Made by a program: the position numbers and the translations under genes. From positions 6,867,771 through 6,931,770 of the forward strand of contig ML661900.1 in assembly GCA_007570785.1 (NCBI GenBank): DNA of 64,000 nucleotides, read 5' to 3'. The notes under the pieces are model-generated. The model saw only the letters and a list, made by a program, of their open reading frames with translations, did no database searches and was not told where the DNA came from. Below are positions 1 through 10,370 of this stretch, one piece after another (the stretch's first letter is position 1; each line of letters opens with the position of its first letter). The stretch comes from Antilocapra americana. Lineage: Eukaryota > Chordata > Mammalia > Artiodactyla > Antilocapridae.

Positions 1-36
1 AATTAGAGAACACTCAGGTCTCACTGTCTATGAATC

Positions 37-186
37 AAGTTACACTTGCCACGCGCATTCATTTATTGTCTCCAGCTGCTGTCACGCAGTGATGGCAGAG
101 TTGAGTAGCTGCTATAGCGATGGTTTGGCCGGCAGAGTCTCAAATATTTACTCTCTGGTCCTCAACAGCCAAAGTTTCCTGACATC
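37..186 (+). mobile_element. hAT-type DNA transposon remnant
   Basis: The segment runs from a GCCACGC-CATTCATTTATTGTCT block through GGCAGAGTTGAGTAG and AAATATTTACT to a CAAAGTTTCCTGAC end. This is the characteristic order of a very common mammalian non-autonomous hAT-type element, here in the orientation that ends in a degraded CCCTG terminus. The family name is from memory of the consensus and uncertain. It is strongly diverged, as expected for a pre-radiation DNA transposon, and carries no coding capacity. Confidence 0.6.
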
Positions 187-510
187 TGTTCTATGTGACT
201 GGTTTTGCGAGTGTTGAGAAAATGCAAATTGGATTCTACTGCTGCTATTGGAAGGCCCTGCTGCTCTTTAGAGGAAGTAGACATGTCATCTGTGATGTGC
301 AGGGGAACACGAAACATAGGGTAAGCCCAGGGGAAGCCAATGAGGAGGCAGTCTCTTCATTTCCTTCCAGGCATAGGCTCCCTAAGTCACCCTCTGTTGG
401 TGGCTTAACAGGGAAGAAGCGAAGAAAATGGAAATGTGATTTGTAGAGTCCCCATCCTAGAAAAACAATGCAGAGACAAGAGCAGATTTAGAACTTACAG
501 ACAACAGCTT
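187..510. other. No recognised feature
   Basis: Moderate-GC sequence with no repeat or gene that I recognise. Two short open frames here end without homology that I can name. The next insertion, a Bov-A2 SINE, begins after its target duplication at 511. Confidence 0.4.
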
Positions 511-524
511 AATCCCTGTGCCCA

Positions 525-849
525 TGAAGTGAGTGAAAGTTGCTCAGTCGCTCTTTGCAACCCCATGGACTGTAGCCCGCCAGGCTCCTCTATCCATGGA
601 ATTCTCCAGGCAGGAATACTGGAGTGGGTAGCTGTTCCCTTTTCCAGGGGATCTTCCCAAGCCAGGGATCGAATCCAGGCCTCCCACATTGCAGGCAGAT
701 TCTTTATCATCTGAGCCACAAGGGAAGCCCAAGAATATTGGAGTGGGTAGCCTATCTCTTCTCCAGGGAATCTTCCTGACCCAGGAATCAAACCAGGGTC
801 TCCTGCACTGCAGGCAGATTCTTTACCTTCTGAGCCACCAGGTAGGCCC
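525..849 (-). mobile_element. Bov-A2-type dimeric SINE with target duplications
   Basis: On the minus strand the element reads as a tRNA-Glu/BovB-derived unit with a second partial unit, the dimeric arrangement of Bov-A2. On the plus strand one sees GACTGTAGCCCGCCAGG, then two successive blocks ending in GAGCCAC-A/C-AGG-AGGCCC at about 730 and 849. It is flanked by a perfect 14-bp direct repeat, AATCCCTGTGCCCA, at 511-524 and 850-863. The family is propagated in trans by BovB-encoded proteins. The second unit is diverged, and the insertion itself has not been disrupted. Confidence 0.93.
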
Positions 850-1099
850 AATCCCTGTGCCCACACATATTTATTTATATTGATACATATATAACTAGTG
901 ATGAAGTATACATGGCTGCTTCTGACCTTGTTTCTGTAACTAAACTTGAGGCCATATCTTATCTGTATGTATATACATATATTCATTAAATTAAATTAAT
1001 CATTTTGACATAATTATAGATTCCTGTGCAGTTGCAAGAAATAATGCAGAGCAATACTATGGACCCATTACTCATTGTCCCCCAAAAGTAATGATACCA

Positions 1100-1167
1100 G
1101 GGCTTCCCAGGTGGCGCTAGTGGTAAAGAACCCAACTGCCAATGCAGGAAACATAAGAGATATGGGT
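1100..1167 (+). mobile_element. Bov-tA SINE, 5' fragment
   Basis: Begins with the canonical GGGCTTCCCAGGTGGCGCTA and continues through the tRNA-related half (GGTAAAGAACCC, AATGCAGGAA). It stops after about 67 bases, before the BovB-derived half, and the host L1 sequence resumes at once with TAACTTCTATC. Only the tRNA-like head is present, so it is a truncated copy or a later deletion. Confidence 0.85.
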
Positions 1168-1929
1168 AACTTCTATCACAGAAGTTGCAGAACTATAGTA
1201 CAATATTTCAACTGGGTATTGACATGGATGCAGTTAGGATACGGAGGTTCTCATCAGCACAAGATCCTTGGGGTGCCCTTTTATAGCCCTCTTTCCTTCC
1301 TTCTTTTCCCTTCCCATACCCCAGCTTCCCTAACCCTATTCTTAGTCCCCAGCACTCACTAATCTGTTCTCCCTTCTATAATTTTTCATTTCAAGGACAT
1401 TAGAGGAATGGCATCATACAGTATATAACCTTTTGGCATTAGCTTTGTTGACTCAGCATAATTCTCTGGAGATGCACTCAAGTTGTTGCATTTATTGCTG
1501 CAACATTCCTTTTTATTACTGAATAGTATCACATAATACAGCTATGCCAGAGTTTTTGTAACCATTCACCCGTTAAAGGACATCTGGGCTATGCTTAGTT
1601 TAAGGCTATTATAAACGAAGTAGATAAAAACATTCTTGTAAAGGTTTTTCTGTGAAAATATGTTCTCTTTTTTCTGGTTTCAGAATAGAATTTGATAGAA
1701 TTTGGTGTAGTCATAATTTTTTATTTTAGCATTTCTGATATGTAATGATATTTTAGTGAGGTTTTAATTTGCATTTCCCAATGGTTAATGATATTAAGCT
1801 TCTTTTCATGTGCTTATTTGCCATCTGTATATCCTCTTTAATAATATGTCTGTTCATGTCTTTGCCCATCTTATAACTGAATTTTTTTTATTGCAAAGTT
1901 TTGAGAATTAAAAAAGAAATACATTAATG

Positions 1930-2050
1930 TTTTTTCTTTTTTTGGACTTTCCGCAAGGCAAGCGGGATCTTAGTTCCCTGATCAGGGATCTAACCCTCAC
2001 CCCTTGCATTGGAAGTGTGAAATCTTAACCACTGAACTTCCAGGGAAGTC
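1930..2050 (-). mobile_element. CHR-2-type tRNA-Glu SINE, antisense
   Basis: Read on the minus strand it begins GACTTCCCTGGAAGTTCAGTGG, carries TTAAGA and AATGCA blocks and CCCTGATCAGGGAACTAAGA, and ends in an A-rich tail, seen as T-rich sequence at 1930-1944. This is the cetartiodactyl CHR-2 design: a tRNA-derived head without the BovB-derived tail. It lies inside the antisense L1. Confidence 0.85.
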
Positions 2051-2815
2051 AGGAAACTTTTTGTTTTTTATTCTAAATACCTGTTCTTTGTCAGATATAT
2101 GCCAGATTTTCTGTCAGATACATGCCAGATATATACTACAGATTTTCTGCCAATCTGTAGTTTTTCTGTTTGTCCTCTTAATAAGATCTTTCACAGAGCA
2201 AATATTTTAATTCTGATGGATTCTAATATATCAGGTTTTTTTTTTTTCCTTATGAATTGTGCATTTGGTGTCAACTTTAAGAACTTTTTGCCTTGTCCTA
2301 GATTTGGAAGAGTTTCTCCTATTTTTTTTTCTTTTCTAAAAATATCTAGTTTTACATTTCTAAGTCTTTCGTACATTTTGAGCTAATTTTTGTTTAATGT
2401 GTGAAGTGTAGGTCAAGGTTCATCTTTTTGGCCTATGGGCATCCAATTACTTTGGTTTTTGAAAAATTGTCTTTCTTCCACTGAATTGGCTTTGCACTTT
2501 TGTCAAAAATAAATTGGACTTATCTATGTGGGTCTATTTCTGAGTTTTCTATTCTGTCCCACTGAGCTGTGTGTATATTTCTCCATCAATACCATAAAGT
2601 CTTGATTACTGTAGTTATATAATAAGTGGAAATCAAGTGTACTAATTTCTCCCACTTTCTTCTTTGTATTTAAGCTATTAAATATTATGCTTTATGTTTA
2701 AGCTATTATTGTTTCAGCTATTCTTTGTCATTCCATTTAAATGTTAAGATAATCTTGTCTATAGTTAGATATTATCTTGCTGGAATTTTGATAGGAATTA
2801 CATTCAACCTGAGTG

Positions 2816-3239
2816 TTAGGAAGTCTGAGATTCAAGGATCAGCTCTTTGCACAACTGAGTTGCTTGTAACCCTCTCCATTGCTTATTTACATAGGTGAAC
2901 ATTCATGAAGACTCAGCTAAGAAACATGTTTGAGGGTGCATGCGCATGTGTGTGTAAAGAGAAAGGGGGATAAAATAGTACTGTTCTGATATAGTGCCTC
3001 AGTGGAGATAGAGGGTCAGGGACAAACATCTCAGTGAGAGTTTGGGGCCCAGGTGATAAAACTGCCAGGTAGAACCTTTGGATACGGTCATCTTGACATC
3101 ACCAATCTGGTTGAGGTAATTTGATGCAGCCACCTTAAAACACAGTATCATTCTTATACGAGCAACTTCTATTAGAAAAGATATTCCTATGTCTATTTCT
3201 AATCCCCATTTTATCTTGGCGGATTTTCAACTGTGTTTG
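2816..3239. other. No recognised feature
   Basis: Single-copy-looking sequence following the L1. A short purine-pyrimidine stretch (GCATGCGCATGTGTGTGT, 2940-2956) is the only low-complexity feature. No coding or RNA gene signal was seen. Confidence 0.4.
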
Positions 3240-3600
3240 CTTTTGTATTGACACATATTTCTGTCACTATCTATAAAATTCTTAAGTTAATTAAAAATTT
3301 AAAAAATAGGTCATAGACTCACATGAATAAAAATAACAAAACAACATATGAAGAATTACACCTTATAGTCTTACACCCATCCTACCCAAATCCAAATCCA
3401 TCCAATTCTGCCCCACCCCAACAGGTAACCACTTTTGAATTTCTCATTTATTTTTCCAGAGAATGATCTGCATATCTTTTCACATATGTGCTTAGCGTAT
3501 TTACTTCAGAATATTTGGTCAATTGAAATGTAAATAAATTCAGGTTTGAGTTATTATTCATTACTTTAACTCTGTTTGATGATGGACATGATCTATGATC
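3240..3600 (-). mobile_element. Probable old L1 3' UTR fragment, antisense
   Basis: Contains the pattern of an old L1 or HAL1 3' UTR in reverse: CCACCCCAACAGGTAACCAC, then TTCCAGAGAATGATCTGCAT and CACATATGTG. The match is to remembered consensus blocks and is degenerate, so both the limits and the subfamily are approximate. Confidence 0.45.
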
Positions 3601-4675
3601 TCAGTTTTTTTCACTTTTTTTAAATGATGAAAATTTATAATAATGTATATTGACAGCCAAAACCTTCTTTTTCAAAACTTTGGCACCATTTTCCCTTACT
3701 TTCTTATATTCTATATAAATAAATACTATTCCAAATAAATCTGTTTAATTTTAGGCTTGAAGTTTCTTTATAAATTATATAATCTTACTTCTTCATGATC
3801 AAAAGAAGACAAGCTGCTTATTCAAGATTAGAGGGTCAGTTTGCCGCAGGCCTGGGACAGACTCAGAGGCCGTCTTGGGCTGCCCTCTGCCCATATCCCT
3901 GAACACTTTCATTGCTGTGAGATGATTCAGATTTATTATTACCATGGCTGAAAGCCATTGGAAAAATGTTTCTGCCATCCATCTCAATCCTCTGCTAGTC
4001 ATGCAGTTCATCCTTTAAAAAATGAGGATTTCTTCTTTTTTGCTGACATGTTTTATCATTTTAGTTGTTTCTGCTCTCTTAGCATTTGCCCAGTTCAATG
4101 ATTAATTCTCCAATCTGAACCCACTTAGATTGGGATAAGATCTTGCCATCCAGAAAGAGCAAGTGAATAATTGAAATTTTTATTCAGGATGAAACTTTTT
4201 TATTATATACTATTTATTATATATGATAGTTTCAACTCTCTGAGCCTCTTTTGTCAAATGCATTCTTCCTTGTTATCTTTTTAATGTAATGTTTAATTTA
4301 AATGACCAGTCTTCCGTTCTAATGCACAAAAAGAAGTTGGCACAGTCCTCAACCAATTATTGCTACTTTTCAAGTTGGGATTGTTTGTATTAATGTAGCG
4401 GTCTGACCCCTAGTGGCTATAATAAACATCTGCACTCTAATTGTAGGAGCAAAATTGGCCTGGATTTCGTGAACAGTGAGTAAGAGACGATGAATTTTTC
4501 CTTGAAACTACAAATTAAAAATCAGATAAAATATGAGTTCAGAGAAGAAGTAATAATAAAAGGAAAATTCAGGAAATACTGTATTTCTATAGAAATAATT
4601 TCTGAGTCTGTATTTTTACTATTCTTTAGTCACATATGATCAGGCTTCTTTTATAAATATGTTTATATTTCAAAG
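3601..4675. other. AT-rich sequence, nothing recognised
   Basis: AT-rich throughout, with a TATTATATACTATTTATTATA stretch near 4200. No repeat family, exon or RNA gene could be supported. The next boundary is a Bov-tA SINE at 4676. Confidence 0.4.
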
Positions 4676-4893
4676 GGGCTTCCCAGGTAGTGCTAGTGGT
4701 AAAGAACCCACCTGCCAATGCAGGAGACATAAGAGATGCAGGTTTTATCCCTGGGTTGAGCAGATCCCCTGGAGAAGGAAATGGCAAGCCACTCCAGTAT
4801 TCTTGCCCAGTGAATCCCATGGACAGAGAAGCCTGGCGGGCTACAGTCCATTGGGTGGCAAAGAGTCAGACACGACTGAAGTGATTGAGCACA
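4676..4893 (+). mobile_element. Bov-tA SINE, full length
   Basis: A complete monomer. The head is GGGGCTTCCCAGGTAGTGCT with tRNA-Glu-like A and B box regions, and the BovB-derived half includes GGCAAGCCACTCCAGTATTC, ATCCCATGGACAGAG, GGCGGGCTACAGTCCAT and CAGACACGACTGAAGTG. Spurious open frames on both strands come from the element. No clear target duplication was found. Confidence 0.95.
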
Positions 4894-5089
4894 TGTTTCA
4901 TAAACATAATTTCCATGTTCCAATGTTCCATAAACATTGATTTAAATACTTAAATCAATTTTACTGCATTTATTGCAAACCAAAACTTGTTTTCGCTTCG
5001 TAGTTAATATTTTCATCCCAGCATGGCCCTTTCTAGTCTGCTATAGAATTAGAATCAAACTTAGAGGTGGCTAAAGTTCTTATGATAAT

Positions 5090-5180
5090 CTAATGAAGAT
5101 AGGAGACCTAGGAAGGGTTAGTGACTTTTCCAGAGCCACAAAGTGAACTGTCAGCAGATCTAGGCAGAAATCTCTGATCA
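5090..5180 (-). mobile_element. MIR SINE core, antisense
   Basis: Shows the reversed MIR core: GGTTAGTGACTTTTCCAGAG, CACAAAGTGAACTG and a degenerate tail resembling the GATTCGAACCC region. It is old and diverged, with approximate limits. The following 5190-5450 is unassigned. Confidence 0.5.
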
Positions 5181-5463
5181 CAGGGAGGGTTCTTGGGCCC
5201 TGGAGGATGAGGAGGTAAGGGGTCAGTGACATAGCGCAGGGGAGAAGGCGAGTTTCAAGAGTTTCAGCCCAGGAAGAAACAAGTTATTAAAGTTACGTAT
5301 GTATTATAGTATGTGTTCACTGTAAAAAATCCACCCAGAGAGATGTTAAGTAAAAAGTGAAAACTGCTGCTTCTTTACCAGCCTGGGCTCCTCCAAACCT
5401 ACAGGTTACAAGTATCTACTTTAATGTTCAACCATCAGACATCTTTTTGTACTTACACACACA

Positions 5464-5574
5464 ACCCACTCCAGTATTCTTGCCTGCGAAATTCCATGGA
5501 CAAAGGGGGTCTGGTGGGCTACAGTCCATGGGGTCGCAAACAGCTAGACACGACTGTGCAACTAAACAAAAACA
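5464..5574 (+). mobile_element. Bov-tA SINE, 5'-truncated, with target duplications
   Basis: Only the BovB-derived 3' half is present (CCACTCCAGTATTCTTGCCT through CTAGACACGACTGTGCAACT). It is flanked by ACTTACACACACA at 5451-5463 and 5575-5587, a 13-bp direct repeat, so the missing 5' half reflects truncation during insertion and not later loss. The right-hand duplication has merged into a CA microsatellite. Confidence 0.88.
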
Positions 5575-5578
5575 ACTT

Positions 5579-5606
5579 ACACACACACATACACACACAC
5601 ACACAC
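5579..5606 (+). repeat. (CA)n microsatellite
   Basis: About 13 CA units with one TACA interruption, starting inside the right target duplication of the truncated SINE. The left duplication holds only four units, so expansion followed insertion. Confidence 0.95.
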
Positions 5607-5705
5607 TTTTTTCACATGGGTTCATACTGTACATATTATTCTATAAATTGATTTAGGCACCTAATAAAATATACTGGACATCTAAATCAGTAATTTTTAG
5701 GCAAA

Positions 5706-6560
5706 TTTAGTTGATTTGTTTCAAGTTTACAAGTATTAGTTTCAAGTATACAACGTAGTGATTTGATATTTTTGTAGATTATACTCCATTTAAGGGCTTC
5801 CCTGGTGGCTTAGATGGTAAAGAATCCACCTGTAAGATCAACCAGGGTTTGATCCCTGGGTTGGGAAGATTCCCTGGAGAAAGGAATGGCTACTCACTCC
5901 AATATTCTTGCCTAGAGAATCCCATGAATAAAGGAGTCTGGTGGGCTACAGTCTATGGGGTTGCAAAGAGTAGGACATAACTGAGTGACTAAGCACACGC
6001 AGCACACACTCCATTTAAAGTTATAAAGTATTGCTATATTCCCTCATTACATCCTTTTATCTTATTTTATACCTAATAATTGTACCTCTTGATCCCCTTC
6101 CCCTATGTTGTCCCTTCTTTTCCTCCTCTCCCCACTGGTAAACCCTACTTTGTTCTCTGTAACTAGGAACCTGTTTTTATTTTGTTATATTCATTTACTT
6201 GTTTTATTTAGATTCAACACATAAATGAAAACATACAGTATTTGTCTTTTGCTGTCTGAGCTACTTCACTAAGCCTAATACCATCCAGGCCTATCCAGTT
6301 TGTGGCAAATGATATTATTTTATTATTTTTCATGGCAGAGTAGTATTCCATTGTATACATGTACCATATCTTCTTTATCCATTAAACTCATGATGGACAC
6401 TTAGGTTGTGTCAATGTCTTGGCTATTATAAATATTGGTTCTATGAATACTGGGATGTATGCATCTTTTTGAATTAGTATTTTTATTTCATTAGAATATA
6501 TACATAGGAGTAAAATTCCTGGATCATATGATAGTTCTGTTATTTAAATTTTTTTTCAAG
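5706..6560 (-). mobile_element. L1 (MA-like) 3' UTR and ORF2 end, antisense, split by a SINE
   Basis: Plus-strand sequence matches the reversed L1 3' end: TTGATTTGTTTCAAG, GATTATACTCCATTTAA, CCCCACTGGTAAACCCTA, GTAGTATTCCATTGTATACA, ATCCATTAAACTCATGATGG and CTGGATCATATGATAG. A Bov-tA at 5794-6007 splits it cleanly, and the L1 text resumes in register after the duplication. Coding remnants are not open. Confidence 0.88.
5794..6007 (+). mobile_element. Bov-tA SINE with target duplications
   Basis: A complete Bov-tA from GGGCTTCCCTGGTGGCTTAG to CATAACTGAGTGACTAAGC, flanked by ACTCCATTTAA at 5783-5793 and 6008-6018. It interrupts the antisense L1 at that motif, so the duplication is also confirmed by the expected L1 sequence. 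Confidence 0.95.
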
Positions 6561-6649
6561 TCTGTACATTCTTATTGTGTGCTATTTAGTGTTTTGATGT
6601 GAGGATGTGACCTAATTCATTAGCTCCTCTTAATTTACATATAGTCATT

Positions 6650-6760
6650 AAAATCTTTTTTGCCACTATAAACAATGGTGTAATGAACATCCTTGTACAT
6701 ATAAACACAGACTCATGGAAATATATCTCTGGGGGTAAATTCCATTAAAGTGAAAATTTA
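6650..6760 (-). mobile_element. Old L1-like 3' fragment, antisense
   Basis: CCACTATAAACAATGGTGTAATGAACATCC and the following TACATATAAACAC resemble the AAACAATGCTGCAATGAACAT block of old L1 or HAL1 3' ends read in reverse. It is short and diverged. Confidence 0.45.
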
Positions 6761-6789
6761 GGCTGAAGCTTATGTATAATTATGACAGT

Positions 6790-7600
6790 TAATAAAAACA
6801 CATTTTTGAAACTAATATTGTTTCACTCCTGTCTTCACAATTCCCTTGTCCCTGGTTCCCCTCCCAGATCAGTGGCTTCATGGTTTTTTCTCTTAGCCAA
6901 CCCTGCCTTTTGCCCTTTCCAAATTTTTTTCTTTCCTAAAGAATGAAGCTTCTGCTATGAACTGCATCAGCTTTTTCTCCCTGTAAATTTTGCTGACATC
7001 TTCTCTCCCTCTCTCTTCCTGTTTCTCAGTGGAAGAAAAAGCATCCTTCCCTCCTCCACCTGTATACTCTGTCCCACTTATACTTTCTGGAACTTTCCCA
7101 TCAGGTACCCCTTTGCCTAGTGCTTCCTAACCTCTTCCTTTTCACTATTTCTTCTTGAAAGGGGAGAGGCTTATAAAATCCTCTCATTTAAGTCTAGCTA
7201 CCTAATAACTAGATTTGGGAGGTCCACAGTGGACAAAAGAACCCTTTGTCAAATAGTTTTGAGAGTCTATCTACTGTTATCTTCTTTTTGAATATTTAGA
7301 ATTTCCTGTAGTTTGTTATACATTCTGAAAAAGTTCTGCAACGCTGAAAAGAAATCTGTTTACTTTGGCTCACTCATTATACCCCCAAATTATTTTACTG
7401 TAAACCTCACCGTCTCCCTTTTGTTTTCTTCTGTAATGTTTATTAACAACTACGAACTCTTTTCAGGAAATTCTACATTAAGGAAAAATGTTGACTCAGC
7501 CAACTCGATCTTTTCTCCTTTCTAAAGCTGAAATTCCTTAAAGGCAAGCGTGTGTCACTTATATATGTTGTTTTTCTTCCCTTTCCAACTGCTGGTTCCT
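6790..7600. other. No recognised feature
   Basis: Pyrimidine-biased, T- and C-rich sequence without a repeat that I can name. A 70-codon open frame at 7313-7525 has no recognisable similarity and no supporting context, so I do not call it a gene. Confidence 0.4.
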
Positions 7601-7609
7601 AGTTAACTG

Positions 7610-8500
7610 ACCGCAACATGGGCTCTACCCTGACCACGCTACTGAGCTTGTTCTTCGGTTCTGCTCAGCAGAATAACTCCCAGATCCAGGAGCTTTTTCT
7701 CAGTTCTCATTCTTTTTTTCATTTTGATGTAAGAAATGATGCCAGAGAAAACTTTATCCTTCCGATGCCTTCTTTCCTTACAGAAAAGGCAGGTTCCTAG
7801 GCATTGCTGAGTCTCTTTTGGGTCTCTCCTTCCCATTTTAATTTTTGCCCCCGTTGACCTTACGCAGTCGTTCAGTGATCCGTAAGCGTGTGTCCTGTGG
7901 GAGACGCGGGAGATGGCGGCAGTGAACAGGACACGGTCTGCCCTCAAGCAACGTCCACAGTGAGACCTGTGTGGAGAGAGCGTAACCTTCCTTCGAAAGA
8001 TGGGCTTTCTCTAGGTCTCTGTGCCTGGTCCCCCAACTCCCATCCGCTTCCATTCCCCGTCCTTTCTCTCTCCTTCTTTCTTCTGCATTCGCTCGCTGGT
8101 TACTTCAGCCATTCCCTAGGCTTCGACTATACTGTGTATACCGATGAACCTCTTGCTTCTGATTACTTGTCTCCCAAACTGCAGACTCCTGTTTCCAAAC
8201 ACCTGACTGATTTCTTTACCTATGTGCCAGGAAATGCATTTAAAAGTCAGCACTCTGAAGAGGAAAATTCTCCCCACGCCTCTCTCCACCTCCGCACAGT
8301 GACGTCCCTCCTGACCTTGCTGTGCTGACGTCCTGCTGGCTTGGCCACATCACCAAGGCCACAGTCAACTGATTCCCCCTTTGTCGTTCCTGCCATCACG
8401 TCAGTGCCAGGGCCCGAACAGTCTGGCTCCTCACTGTCTGTTCTCACTGTTAGAAGACCAGCTCTCCTCTCTCTCTCTCTCTCTCTGGATTGTTAAATCT
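7610..8500. other. Moderately CpG-rich unique sequence with an orphan open frame
   Basis: CpG dinucleotides are visibly denser than in the flanks, for instance around 7850-8110. An open frame on the plus strand at 7888-8328 (146 codons, starting MCPVGDAGDG) is the longest one that overlaps no recognised repeat. I see no signal peptide, domain, family motif, splice pattern or poly(A) signal that ties to it. A (CT)n tract lies at 8465-8488. It could be chance, an exon of an unrecognised transcript or an old pseudogene. Confidence 0.2.
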
Positions 8501-8639
8501 CCTGAGTGGGGCTCTTGAACTTGGCGTCCTCCATTCACTGTCTGTGTCCACTCCAAATTAATTGCTTTTTGGCAGAACTTTGATTATGTCTCTTATCATC
8601 AGCAACTTTTAATGCCTCATTTTGTGCCTTTGTAAATAT

Positions 8640-8880
8640 AGCTTTTGCCACCTAACATCCAAGGGTCTGTAGAACACCCCTCCTGCTTCACCTCATATTT
8701 TCATCCTAGTCATACCTTGAAATCCAGCCCAGAGGCCACGTCCTGCAGAAGACCTCCTGCTTTCCCCAAACAGTTCTGCTCTCTCTGTCCTCTGAAGTTC
8801 TGTTGGTACTTCTTCTCTTATGACCCGTATTAGAGTAATCTGTGTACTAATGTAATCTAGTCCTTTATGTCTCCTCTATT
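8640..8880 (+). mobile_element. Possible L2 LINE 3' fragment
   Basis: The run CCAGAGGCCACGTCCTGCAG, AGACCTCCTGCTTTCCCC and TCTGCTCTCTCTGTCCTCTG resembles the pyrimidine-rich 3' part of L2, in which CCACCTCCTCCATGAAGCCTT-like text precedes TCTCTCCTCTGAA. It is diverged, so I hold it as a possibility only. Confidence 0.35.
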
Positions 8881-10219
8881 CCTCTCTTCATCACTACATG
8901 GGTGTTAACTCACCTTCTTGGAATACTACAAGTGATTGGGTGTTCACTGCTTTTCACACATGTGTGTCAAGGGCCTTAAAAGAACCAGAGATCAATAACC
9001 ACCCTTTGCCCCTTAGTGTCCTGCCTACATGAGAGGCCTCTCTGTTCAGAGAGTCACTGTACCCAGACTTGACCCGGGACACTGGCTGGATACTGTGAAG
9101 AGGAACTCTTTGGAGAGAAGCATCTCAAAGTACTAGCAAAATCTAAAGAGAAGACCTGGATCCCTGATGAAATCGCTGTGTGCTTGAATCAAACTCAAGG
9201 CCACTTATTTTGACATTTCTCACTAAGAAAACCACAAATCTCTTGTTTCTGAGCTTTTTGATTTGATTGAAAATGGATATTTCCAATTGATACACATAGT
9301 GGTGAAAACTTCTTAAATCCCTTTCCTCATTTCTCTTCCTAAGAGCACCAACACCCTTTGCAGCTCTGTTCTAGCAGCAGGGAGGGTGGATTGAAGTAGA
9401 TCAGAAAGTCTGCTGGTTGGGCTGGGCCCTAGCAGGGAGGAAAGGGAAGAAAAGGGTAGCCAGGGGAGGAAGCAGTGATTTCTCTGTAAGTTGAGGATTG
9501 TCTGTATGGTTCTCCTAAAAAATGAGGGTGCAAAATTCAAATCCAAGTTCAAGAAGAGAAGATTCCATCTGACTGGAAAGTAAAGTTGAATATCCAGACA
9601 CTGTGTGGAATAGTGGGAGTGGGTAATTGCCAAATTTATTCCTTAATTGTCTCTTATATTCAGATATTTTCCATAGCTACTTCTTGGAGGAGTAGCTGAG
9701 TTATTTGTTCTAGGTTTTTGACTGGGTTTTATTCTTAGAAGGACATTTCTAAGTCAATATGCTGTCATCATTCTCCAGCTCCTACAGACTCCTGCCTTCC
9801 TAAAAATGTTTCTGACTCTTCTGTGTTCATTCAAATGAATGCTTCGTCTTAACCCATGTGTATGAAATGATGGACTTTGGCTGCTTATTCATGAAAGCGA
9901 GGTCTGCAGGACAGATAGCAAAGCCGGCTTGATAAAGATGTGATCCGGGGGTCAGAGCTGAAGGCCAGAAGAGTCCCATGTCAAAGGTGATAACGGAGTA
10001 GAGGCAGCAAAGAAAGTCGGTTGTAAAAATCTGTGGCCAGTTGTGAAAGAGCAGTACCTGGCTTTACGTTTGACAGAACTGATCCAGAGTCGGTGTTTCA
10101 GATGGAAGGTGAGCAGTTTGTCCGTCCCTCTGCTTTCTGCTTGACTAGAGAAAAGGCTTTATCATGCTGATCCCTCAGTAGGACTGAAAATTGTTTTTCA
10201 AAAATGTTTAATTTCTTAA
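8881..10219. other. No recognised feature
   Basis: Looks single copy. A 106-codon minus-strand open frame at 9313-9633 has no recognisable motif. No interspersed repeat could be supported in this 1.3 kb. Confidence 0.4.
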
Positions 10220-10305
10220 AACTCCTTTGAAATAACTCTTATTTTTAAATTTTTAATTTTTTGGAATAGAGAAAATTTAAAAATAAGTGTTATTTCAAAG
10301 GAGTT
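10220..10305. repeat. Near-perfect inverted repeat (hairpin)
   Basis: The left arm (10220-10253) and right arm (10272-10305) are reverse complements over 34 bases with a single mismatch, separated by an 18-base spacer. The arms are AT-rich, with the motif AACTCCTTTGAAATAACTC. A transcript or single strand could fold into a long stem. It resembles no MITE that I can name. Confidence 0.9.
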
Positions 10306-10370
10306 CTGAAATAGAGAAAATTATTTGGAATTGAGAAAATATTTTTTGGCATAGAGAAAATTATCTACTT
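10259..10370 (+). repeat. Short irregular tandem repeats around the hairpin
   Basis: Four imperfect copies of a unit built on TTTGGAATAGAGAAAATT occur at about 10259, 10306, 10325 and 10347, the first in the spacer and right arm of the hairpin and the others directly downstream. Variation is by single substitutions (AATAGAG, AATTGAG, CATAGAG). Confidence 0.7.

Larger units (their letters stand above)
998..2815 (-). mobile_element. Old L1 (L1M class) 3' region, antisense
   Basis: Plus-strand text follows the reverse complement of an L1 3' UTR and the 3' half of ORF2. Recognisable blocks are CATAATTATAGATTCCTGTG, AACTATAGTACAATAT, AACCATTCACCCGTT, TTAATTTGCATTTCCCAA, TTTCATGTGCTTATTTGCC, GTCAAAAATAAATTGGAC and TTGATAGGAATTACATTCAA. 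No open ORF2 frame survives. It is interrupted by a Bov-tA piece at 1100 and a CHR-2 SINE at 1930, so it predates both. The subfamily (ME-like) is a judgement from memory. Confidence 0.85.

Noticed and set aside
495..986. 163-codon minus-strand open frame
   Set aside because: Its residues are translations of the Bov-A2 SINE (LPGGSEGKESAC, WASLVAQ, EDPLEKGTATHSS), a pattern seen in many SINE-derived frames across the window.
4676..4760. Functional tRNA-Glu gene
   Set aside because: The tRNA-like head with A and B box regions belongs to Bov-tA. It lacks a complete cloverleaf, and this applies to every Bov-tA and CHR-2 copy here.
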